Shown here: one piece after another, positions 58,333 to 64,000 of the stretch
How positions within the stretch are numbered: position 1 is the first letter of the stretch
Layout of the letters: each line of letters starts with the position of its first letter
Origin: CAUZWH01 sp965224275
GTDB taxonomy: Bacteria; Pseudomonadota; Alphaproteobacteria; SHVV01
Direction: 5' to 3'
Length of the DNA: 64,000 bases
NCBI GenBank assembly: GCA_965224275.1
Contig: CBDCYR010000015.1
Location: 434,001 to 498,000, forward strand
The notes under the pieces: generated by a model
What the model saw: only the letters and a program-made list of their open reading frames with translations
The model's database searches: none
Told to the model about the DNA's origin: nothing
Program-made: the position numbers and the translations under genes

Positions 58333-60303
58333 CTATCGCGCAATGCGAAGGTTGCTCAGTTCGCTGGCAATAATCCGAAAGGCCTGGCGAAGGTCCTCGG
58401 CCGTCGGGGTCCGGAAGAATTTCGATGCGTCGGTCGCGCACCCCTGCATCAGGTTTCGAACGGTGATCGAATTCACGGCAAACGCGATCGTGTACACGAT
58501 AATGCCTGCCTGCTTCGCATTCTCACACACCAGTGCCGTGCGTCGATTGAGTTCGTTCACCGCCTGACCGGCGCTTTGCGTTCCCAATTGCCGCTCGGCC
58601 AGCCGCCCGTAAGCCGAGTAGCTGCTTCCGTTGATGAAGTTCTCACCGTCTGTCATGACGATAAGGGCCTTGTTGTATTCGGGATCGTTGTAGCGTCGGC
58701 CTTGCGTATAAGGCGCCTCAGGCGACAATAAACGCCATCCCCAGACCGCTCCTATGTTGATATGCGTAATGCCCTCCGCTTGCATCCCCGTGATCGCCTG
58801 CAACAAAGGCGATTTACGGTTGATCAGGGGAACAACTTGTCGCGGACAGTGCTTGTTGGGCCCGCGCGTTTGAATAGGGGCACCACGCAAGCTCGGCCAA
58901 TTGTTGGTCGGATCGTTGGTCCACAGAAACGGCGGCCACGCACCACCAGCAACAACCGAAGTATCGAGCGCATCGTGTGGCGGCGCCCGAGCGAGAACGC
59001 ACCCGCGCCAGGTATCGGGCGAGAATGCATTTTGGTCCAAACCGGTGAGCAGGCCATTCTGGGCCGAGCCGAGGTTGACCGTGCCGGCGAACGGGACAAG
59101 GCCAATGGTCAGTTTTTCGGCCGTCTCCTGATCGCCGAACAAGATATTGACGAGGTCGGACGAAGCAGTGCGAAGTGCCCGAATACGTGACCCCCGCATC
59201 GAACCCGTATTGTCGAGCACCAAGACGACCTCCAATCCCTTGACCTCACGATTGATCGTGCTCGATACGGCGACATCTAAATGGTCGATGAAACGCGCGC
59301 TGTTCGGGCTCTTCGGGGGTGCTGTGAGCAAGGACGTTGTGAGCCGGGCGTGGCGCAAGGTGAAGGTCGATTGGGACGCCTGGTGCAGCCGTGGCCTCGC
59401 GGATGAGGATATCGTTCGGCTGATCCTTGACGGCACTGTGATCAAGACCCGACTGGATCGCAAGGCCACCAACATCTCGGTTCTCGCGGCTATAGGGGTG
59501 CGCCGGGATGGCCAGAAGGTCTTGCTTTCGATCGGGAATATGGGCGGAGAAAGCCAGGCGGCGTGGCGCCAGTTCCTCGACGACCTTGATGCGCGTGGAC
59601 TGAAACGGCCCGGGTTTGTCATCGTCGATGGCGCGCCGGGACTGGAGGCGGCTCTGTCCGCTTTGGGGCGATGACCTTCCCGTTCAACGCTGCACCGTGC
59701 ACAAGCACCGCAACCTTCTGGGTCATGCTCCCAAACACATGCATGACGAGCTGAGCGAAGATTACCGCGATATGATCTATTGTTACGGTCGGTGGTGTAG
59801 CCGTGCCCAGGGCGGTGGGAGGGTAGTTGGCGATAAAAAAACGACGGGCAATTTCGCGCAATTGAGCCTCGGTTCCTTGCGAAGATCCGACCGCGAGTAC
59901 CCACGACGCGCATCATCGTCGTCTCCACTCTCACCGTGGAGGTCAGCGTGATGAGCCCGCCCTCGATTGTTACGGTCGGTGGTGTAGCCGTGCCCAGGGC
60001 GGTGGGAGGGTAGTTGGCGATAAAAAAACGACGGGCAATTTCGCGCAATTGAGCCTCGGTTCCTTGCGAAGATCCGACCGCGAGTCCGGCGGCGTCGAGG
60101 GCATTACTGAGTCGCACGCGAGCAAGATAGGCGCGTGACATGTCGACGGCGGCCCCGGTCGCCGCGATCAACGGCACCATCGATACCGCGAGAATGATCG
60201 CGACGGTCCCTTTCCGCGCGGCGAACAATGCACGCAGCCAGCCCGTTCGCTTGTCATCAAAACGACGAGGCGCCACGCGGCCTTGTTTGTGCTGCAATAC
60301 CAT
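58333..60303 (-). CDS. TadG-like pilus protein with vWA domain, carrying a 609-bp insertion
   Basis: The N-terminal part (residues 1-135) has the pilin-type helix GTVAIILAVSMVPLIAATGAAVD and TadG-like strands (LITLTSTVRVETTMMRVVG). The C-terminal part has a von Willebrand A domain with the MIDAS DNTGSM and ALIVMTDGEN. Between them, positions 59290-59898 (203 codons) encode antisense IS256-transposase sequence plus a copy of 118-120 bp of this gene. The frame stays open, giving 656 residues; removing the insert joins VVG to IDHLDV and gives a normal 453-residue protein. The displayed product is probably nonfunctional or an assembly chimera. Confidence 0.8.
   Translation of the reverse strand: MVLQHKQGRVAPRRFDDKRTGWLRALFAARKGTVAIILAVSMVPLIAATGAAVDMSRAYLARVRLSNALDAAGLAVGSSQGTEAQLREIARRFFIANYPPTALGTATPPTVTIEGGLITLTSTVRVETTMMRVVGTRGRIFARNRGSIARNCPSFFYRQLPSHRPGHGYTTDRNNRSYRGNLRSARHACVWEHDPEGCGACARCSVEREGHRPKADRAASSPGAPSTMTNPGRFSPRASRSSRNWRHAAWLSPPIFPIESKTFWPSRRTPIAARTEMLVALRSSRVLITVPSRISRTISSSARPRLHQASQSTFTLRHARLTTSLLTAPPKSPNSARFIDHLDVAVSSTINREVKGLEVVLVLDNTGSMRGSRIRALRTASSDLVNILFGDQETAEKLTIGLVPFAGTVNLGSAQNGLLTGLDQNAFSPDTWRGCVLARAPPHDALDTSVVAGGAWPPFLWTNDPTNNWPSLRGAPIQTRGPNKHCPRQVVPLINRKSPLLQAITGMQAEGITHINIGAVWGWRLLSPEAPYTQGRRYNDPEYNKALIVMTDGENFINGSSYSAYGRLAERQLGTQSAGQAVNELNRRTALVCENAKQAGIIVYTIAFAVNSITVRNLMQGCATDASKFFRTPTAEDLRQAFRIIASELSNLRIAR
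59289..59780 (+). mobile_element. Internal fragment of IS256-family transposase, no ends
   Basis: It matches 18455-18948 of the complete element almost base for base; I noticed one T/C change (near 59458) and a 2-bp deletion near 59660. No inverted repeat or target duplication is present, so it did not arrive by normal transposition. It lies in reverse orientation to the pilin gene. Confidence 0.9.
59779..60085. repeat. 120-bp direct duplication within the pilin gene
   Basis: 59779-59898 and 59966-60085 are identical over 120 bp (starting ATTGTTACGGTCGGTGGTG), separated by 67 bp. The first copy directly follows the IS256 fragment. Only the second is in the gene's original context. Confidence 0.93.
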
Positions 60304-60312
60304 TGATCGCGT

Positions 60313-60837
60313 CTAGTTGCGGGTGATGAAATTGGTGCGGCGGGGTCGCGATACTGCGGATTCGGTGAATCGTAGGGACGTGAAAAACAACGGGCCAAAT
60401 ACGGATCGATAGTTGTAGACGAGCTCGACGATGATCACGCTGTCGCCCGCGCCCCCTAGTCCGGCAGCTCGGCCGAGCGGATTCGTAACGTTGCCGCCGC
60501 GCCGTACCTCACGCCAATCGACACGGGGGTTGCCGTTGTTTTGACTAAAGCGAACGCTGGTAACGCCAATCAAAAGATCGTTGGCGGCGAACGGCTGCAT
60601 GACGAGTTCGGCTGACCGAAAGATATCGTTGATCTCGGCTGCGTTGACCGTTCGCTGCTGAGTAATGAGATCGGCAACCGTTTGCGTCGCTGACACCAGC
60701 TTGCGGTCCAGCGATAATGCATTGGTGACTTCGATTGATCCGAACAGCAATGTGATCATCACCGGTAGCGCGAGCGCAAATTCCAGCGCCGAAACGCCGC
60801 TTCGATCGACAGTGAGCCGCGTCCACAATGTGATCAC
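60313..60837 (-). CDS. TadE-like minor pilin
   Basis: 174 residues. Short basic N terminus, then RSGVSALEFALALPVMITLLFGSIEVTNAL, the TadE/TadF-type prepilin helix with a Glu at the +5-like position. The rest is a periplasmic beta-rich domain with one pair of candidate strands near LVYNYRSVFGPLFF. It is part of a three-gene minus-strand unit: its start overlaps the upstream stop (ATGA) and its stop is 9 bp before the TadG-like gene. Confidence 0.85.
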   Translation of the reverse strand: MITLWTRLTVDRSGVSALEFALALPVMITLLFGSIEVTNALSLDRKLVSATQTVADLITQQRTVNAAEINDIFRSAELVMQPFAANDLLIGVTSVRFSQNNGNPRVDWREVRRGGNVTNPLGRAAGLGGAGDSVIIVELVYNYRSVFGPLFFTSLRFTESAVSRPRRTNFITRN

Positions 60838-61415
60838 GGGGCTAACCGGTAGGGTTCGTTGCGAAATACTGCGGTCGAAAGCAGCAACCTGCTATTGGTC
60901 CCATTGTCGGACATCAACCGACCAACGAGTGGCGTAATAAAGTTCCAGCGGTAACTCACGCGGACGACGACGATGTTGCCCGGGCCACCCGGCGTGAACC
61001 CGGCATTTATCAAATTACCATCGTCATCGAGCCGGACCTGGATCGGGATTGCCGTGAAATTGTTAAAGCTGCGGACATCGAAATTGAGGTCGTTGCAGGG
61101 CACGACGTTGAAAAGCGTGGCGCATAGTCTTGTCCGGAATGTCCCCAGAGCATCACCCGATTCTTGCGCTTGTCCGGTCCTGACTTGTCTCGCAGCGTCG
61201 ATCGAAGACCCTTCAATAATCACACTGGCAAAAAACATCAGCGCGATCTCGAAAGTGGCCAGCAAGAGCGTCAGAAACACCGGCGCAATAATGGCAAATT
61301 CCAGCGCGTAGGCACCCCTGCGATCGCTTAACAATCGCTTGCAGATCGCTCCGAGTGGGATCGCCGAGGTTTTCTTAGAGTGTTGAATCAGACGAGTCCC
61401 CACGCGCTGCTTCAT
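60834..61415 (-). CDS. TadE-like minor pilin
   Basis: 193 residues: 30 polar/basic residues, then RRGAYALEFAIIAPVFLTLLLATFEIALMFF, another TadE-type prepilin helix, followed by SIDAARQVRTGQAQ, typical of this family. It is the first gene of the tadE-tadE-tadG unit and overlaps the next by ATGA. Together they should form minor subunits of a Flp/Tad pilus on the cell surface; the ATPase, secretin and major pilin genes are outside the window. Confidence 0.87.
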   Translation of the reverse strand: MKQRVGTRLIQHSKKTSAIPLGAICKRLLSDRRGAYALEFAIIAPVFLTLLLATFEIALMFFASVIIEGSSIDAARQVRTGQAQESGDALGTFRTRLCATLFNVVPCNDLNFDVRSFNNFTAIPIQVRLDDDGNLINAGFTPGGPGNIVVVRVSYRWNFITPLVGRLMSDNGTNSRLLLSTAVFRNEPYRLAP

Positions 61416-61653
61416 TCCCTAACGACGAGCATATCGTATGCTCATAGAAACCTATCGTGTATTCAGTTGCCTAATCTCTCTTACGCCTTGGTTTTTCGCT
61501 GGTTTCGAGCATAGCGCAAACTGGTTGCAAAATTGTCAACGCAGCATCAATGCTCTAAATGTTTGCTCGCAAGGGTTGTAGCGCCATTTTATTCTTGAAA
61601 CCGTGACGCGTCGACGGGATTATCTTTTCGTTTATTAAACTGGGCAAAGCACA
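61416..61653. promoter_or_regulatory. Divergent region between the Tad pilin operon and the second Crp/Fnr gene
   Basis: A 238-bp AT-richer gap with no ORF. It must hold both promoters. ATCGTATGCTCATAG and TTTTCGTTTATTAAACTGG near the two starts are AT-rich candidates. I see no palindrome as clear as those at 28681 or 47833. Confidence 0.35.
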
Positions 61654-62346
61654 GTGACGGTAATGAGCGACGGTTACGATTGGAACTTGAGTAGCATCGA
61701 GGTGCTCGAAGGATTACCCGAAGAGGCCAAGCGCGAACTTGAAAGCAAGTGCGTGTGGAAACGGTTTATTGAGAACGATGCGATCGTGGATAAGGACATG
61801 ACAACCGATGACGTGTTCTTCATCATTTTTGGCCACGCCAGGGTTGTTCATCGAGTCGAAGGCGGTGAGGAGGTCAATATCGCATCGATCGAAGCCGGCG
61901 ACACGATCGGCGCGATAAGCGCGATCGACGGCGGTCGTCGCAGCGCGACCGTGATTGCCAACGTGGACTGCGGCACAGCAACTCTGGAGAGCGCTGAATT
62001 CCGAGAACTGCTCGCCGAGCACGGTATTATAGCCCTTAACTACCTGAAAAAGTTCTCGAAAATAATCCGAGCCCTCGATAACCGGTTAACCGATCTCAGC
62101 ATGCTATCGCCGGATCAGCGGGTCTATCACGAACTTCTCCGTCTAGCCCACCCCGATGCCGGGACCACCGAAGATTGGATAATCAGCCAATTACCGAGCC
62201 ATCGCGAGATTGCGTCGTGGGCCAACACCAGTCGCGAAGCAGTCGCCTACGTTATCGGCAACCTCGCACGCCGCGGCATAATCGAGCGCAAACACAAAAC
62301 CCTCTACATTCACGACTTCCATGCACTGCAAAGCATGGTGCGCTAA
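61654..62346 (+). CDS. Crp/Fnr family transcriptional regulator, second copy
   Basis: 230 residues with the same domain plan as the regulator at 27855: beta-roll with IVDKDMTTDDVFFIIFGHARVV and GDTIGAISAIDGGRRSAT, dimer helix, and HTH HREIASWANTSREAVAYVIGNLARRGIIERKHKTLYI. The cAMP-contact GE is changed to GA in the pocket (GDTIGAISAIDGGRRSA), so ligand binding may differ. Divergent from the Tad pilin operon, a possible target. Confidence 0.9.
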   Translation: MTVMSDGYDWNLSSIEVLEGLPEEAKRELESKCVWKRFIENDAIVDKDMTTDDVFFIIFGHARVVHRVEGGEEVNIASIEAGDTIGAISAIDGGRRSATVIANVDCGTATLESAEFRELLAEHGIIALNYLKKFSKIIRALDNRLTDLSMLSPDQRVYHELLRLAHPDAGTTEDWIISQLPSHREIASWANTSREAVAYVIGNLARRGIIERKHKTLYIHDFHALQSMVR

Positions 62347-62360
62347 TTTCACGGTTCGGG

Positions 62361-62407
62361 GTCAGCAAAATTGTCGCTATAGGTATCGCTAGGGTATATT
62401 TGCTGAC
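62361..62407 (+). other. Long-loop hairpin after the Crp/Fnr gene
   Basis: GTCAGCAAA (62361-62369) pairs perfectly with TTTGCTGAC (62399-62407) across a 29-base loop that contains TCGCTATAGG and ATCGCTAGGG. No T run follows, so it is not a standard terminator. It may be a protein or RNA structure; low certainty. Confidence 0.35.
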
Positions 62408-62535
62408 TTGTTGGGTCGGGGGATTCATGGCGGACATATCAAGTCGCCGGGCAAACAGGCAGATTTTTTGCTTGCTGACGCCCGTTCACCCGCTAGCCGG
62501 GCCAATTCGTTTATTTTGATAAGGGGAAACGGGAT

Positions 62536-62787
62536 ATGGAACCCTCAACACGCGTTCTCAGGTGGCTAAAGATCATCTCAATCATGGGGCTTGTCTTTCA
62601 GGTAGGAGCAGGGTTGCTGCTTTTCCTGATCGCATTGTTTTGGAGCGATACAAGCCGCTCATGGTTCGCGTTGTGGTTCGTGCTATCGGTGGGCGTACCA
62701 ATGTTCGGCATGCTCTATGTGATGATCAAGGTCCGCGAATATCTGCGTGACATCGTTGGTGCTTTGCAGAAATCGTCATCAAGCTAG
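62536..62787 (+). CDS. Small two-helix membrane protein, unknown
   Basis: 83 residues preceded by AAGGGGA 10 bp before the ATG. Two hydrophobic helices (IMGLVFQVGAGLLLFLIALF and WFALWFVLSVGVPMFGMLYV) are followed by a charged amphipathic tail (IKVREYLRDIVGALQ). Not recognised. It lies alone between the Crp/Fnr gene and convergent pilus-related genes. Confidence 0.65.
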   Translation: MEPSTRVLRWLKIISIMGLVFQVGAGLLLFLIALFWSDTSRSWFALWFVLSVGVPMFGMLYVMIKVREYLRDIVGALQKSSSS

Positions 62788-62870
62788 CGTAAACTTCAAT
62801 GAGCGTGTCGCGGGAGATCACGTCGCGGCGCGTACTGAGATCGGCTGCTGACTAAGCTCCGCCAAGTGGG

Positions 62871-63101
62871 CTAATCGTTGTCCGCCGCGGTTGCGTTGCG
62901 GGCGTAACTCAGTCGTTCAGCCATCCGTATCGCGATGCGCTGCTCCTGTTCCGACAGAGCGGCAAAATGCATCGGGTCGATCCCCGCAGATTCTAAAAGT
63001 TGCTGGGTTTCTGCGTCCGTGACCCCGCCCGACGCGCTTGCTGGTGGGGCGGGCTCGCGTGGTGGGCTGTGAGTTTTCTCGTCGGTCACAAATACCATCA
63101 A
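62871..63101 (-). CDS. Hypothetical small soluble protein
   Basis: 76 residues: a proline-rich N-terminal third and a helical C terminus (DAETQQLLESAGIDPMHFAAL then LSEQEQRIAIRMAERLSYAR). It begins 9 bp after the pilus N-domain gene stop, so the two share an operon. Not recognised; possibly a small accessory of the Tad locus. Confidence 0.55.
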   Translation of the reverse strand: MMVFVTDEKTHSPPREPAPPASASGGVTDAETQQLLESAGIDPMHFAALSEQEQRIAIRMAERLSYARNATAADND

Positions 63102-63110
63102 CGTCGGAGG

Positions 63111-63560
63111 CTATTCTGCCGGCAGAGATGGCAAAGCTGGGGCGGCCGCGGCTCCTCCGGGAGCCGGCGCTGCAGCACTCGAACCTCCACCGGCGGCCAT
63201 TGCCTGCGGTGCACAGCGCGGTGTGCAAACCAACGTCGCTTGGTTGGTGCCGCGCTGCACCGTAATGCGGCGTTGGCCGACGCGCGTAACGACGATGTCC
63301 AGGTTGAGCATTTCATCGCCCCGCGTATCCAAGACGAACAACCGAGTTTCTCCCTCTCTGCGACCCAGCAGAAAGATCAGACGCTTGTTTTCCACGACAA
63401 CATCAGCGATCTCGGGATTGGCGATCAGAATGAGACCGGGGTCGCGATCGACTCTGATCAGTGCTGCTTTGTCGACGTCAATGAGACGCGCATCCGCTGC
63501 AAATCCAGGTATCGGAATCGAAACCGCGAAAATAGTTAACAGGAAATACAGCGAACGCAT
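63111..63560 (-). CDS. Pilus/secretin N-terminal domain protein (CpaC N-domain-like)
   Basis: 149 residues from the ATG at 63560 (GGAGATGAC upstream). Signal peptide (PIPGFA|ADARL), then a T2SS/T3SS pilus-formation N domain: LIDVDKAALIRVDRDPGLILIANPEIADVVVENKRLIFLLGRREGETRLFVLD (landmark stretch, residues 24-78). The C-terminal tail is Ala/Gly/Pro-rich after two Cys (CTPRC). Unlike CpaC it has no secretin domain, so it is a short stand-alone version. Confidence 0.75.
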   Translation of the reverse strand: MRSLYFLLTIFAVSIPIPGFAADARLIDVDKAALIRVDRDPGLILIANPEIADVVVENKRLIFLLGRREGETRLFVLDTRGDEMLNLDIVVTRVGQRRITVQRGTNQATLVCTPRCAPQAMAAGGGSSAAAPAPGGAAAAPALPSLPAE

Positions 63561-63708
63561 GTCATCTCCTGGTTGTTTCGGCACTTTCAACAATCGATTA
63601 CAGTAACAATAACTCGCCGGGAAGCATATTACTCGTTGCTTTATGATTTATAGAAACGGTTTTCTTGCGTAGGATACTCGCGGGTTGTCGTCTTTGAAAT
63701 TTGGAACC

Positions 63709-64000
63709 ATGCCAACGCCGCTATCATTGCGTGGCGCGATCGTGTTGGTGATTATCGCGAGTATTGCGGGTTGCCAGGATTTTGCGCCGTCTCAGCAGAA
63801 AGAAGTGGTGCACACGTTGCGCGACGCGGCAACGCTGTCGCAGCAGTCGCGCGACTATAACGGTGCGATCGGTTATTACCGCAGTCTTTACGAGCGCGAC
63901 TCCTCAGATCTTGAAGCGGCCCTCGGCATCATTCGTAACTTGCGTTTTCTCGGTCAGCACGAGCAAGCCGAAGGGCTAGCGCAGGATGTATTGAGCCGTA
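63709..64000 (+). CDS. TPR lipoprotein, TadD-like (partial)
   Basis: The gene runs off the window. Its first 97 codons give a lipoprotein signal (IVLVIIASIAGC, Cys22) and TPR helices (YNGAIGYYRSLYERDSSDLEAALGIIRNLRFLGQHEQAE; landmark, shown only in outline). This resembles TadD, the pilotin-like TPR protein of the Tad apparatus, in keeping with the pilin genes nearby. The start at 63709 is the first ATG with a preceding GGAACC site. Confidence 0.7.
   Translation, partial: MPTPLSLRGAIVLVIIASIAGCQDFAPSQQKEVVHTLRDAATLSQQSRDYNGAIGYYRSLYERDSSDLEAALGIIRNLRFLGQHEQAEGLAQDVLSR

Noticed and set aside
59147..59674. 175-residue ORF joining pilin antisense and transposase
   Set aside because: An artefact of the IS256 fragment junction; its first half is the antisense of the vWA gene.
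1..64000. tRNA or rRNA genes
   Set aside because: No cloverleaf-like GTTCRANNC elements with matching acceptor stems or rRNA-like stretches were recognised on either strand by reading; a tRNAscan run would settle it.

Overview
The window comes from a GC-rich (about 58-60 % by eye) alphaproteobacterium. The evidence is the DinB with an N-terminal zinc ribbon, the Tad/Flp pilus minor-pilin operon, LptE, the large fused indolepyruvate ferredoxin oxidoreductase, TRAP and peptide-type importers, and a metabolism of small organic acids and amino acids. A Rhodospirillales-like marine or soil heterotroph is my guess; no rRNA or marker gene here fixes the genus. I found no tRNA, rRNA, CRISPR array, phage block or recognisable defence island.

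Layout. 1-3.8 kb: end of a type III polyketide synthase, an ICMT-type methyltransferase, a Sel1 protein, a peptidoglycan-binding/helical-repeat protein, a VOC protein and a 27-residue membrane peptide. 3.8-8.3 kb: a haem-oxygenase-fold protein and an SDR, divergent from a cysteine hydrolase followed by a two-gene NitT/TauT-type ABC importer. 8.3-13.6 kb: dinB, a sulfotransferase gene broken by a 98-bp tandem duplication, aceB (malate synthase) and an SDR. 13.8-15.9 kb: kynU-kynA, tryptophan catabolism. 15.9-19.6 kb: a class III adenylate cyclase and a DUF3237 gene cut by a complete IS256-family element with an 8-bp target duplication. 19.8-28.6 kb: AlkB-type monooxygenase, exporters, cytochrome c, ytoQ with a TetR regulator and matching palindromes, a pentapeptide-repeat protein and a Crp/Fnr regulator. 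28.7-31.2 kb: two neighbouring insertion sequences, IS1182-like and IS5/IS1031-like. 31.3-40.5 kb: SRPBCC, ABM and LLM enzymes, a complete oligopeptide-type ABC importer, an alpha/beta hydrolase and an amidohydrolase. 40.5-47.8 kb: NrtS-like membrane protein, a frameshifted IOR, a prolyl-tRNA editing protein, an acyl-CoA dehydrogenase and an amidohydrolase. 47.9-49.9 kb: response regulator and a frameshifted histidine kinase. 49.9-57.2 kb: an ectoine-hydrolase-like M24 protein, a TRAP transporter, an MFS carrier, a RidA, a 281-bp nested inverted-repeat element and an ornithine-cyclodeaminase-like protein. 57.2-64 kb: lptE, another RidA, three Tad minor-pilin genes (the vWA one carrying an odd insertion), a second Crp/Fnr regulator, and part of a pilus N-domain/TadD-like set.

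How it fits together. Most blocks are uptake-plus-catabolism cassettes: an importer beside hydrolases, oxidoreductases and RidA housekeeping. cAMP or redox signalling is suggested by the cyclase, two Crp/Fnr proteins and two well-formed Crp/Fnr-type palindromes.

The most striking global feature is the number of interrupted reading frames: a tandem duplication, IS insertion, nonsense codon, frameshifts, and an IS fragment inside a pilin gene. Either this replicon is decaying under mobile-element activity or the assembly contains local errors. Two duplications (98 bp and 120 bp) next to otherwise intact genes make read-level checking the first thing to do. I did not find a convincing undescribed multi-gene system. 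The best novelty candidates are the nested inverted-repeat element whose CTAG end coincides with a stop codon, the related solitary palindrome at 3811, the 27-residue membrane peptide, and the TetR/ytoQ pairing.
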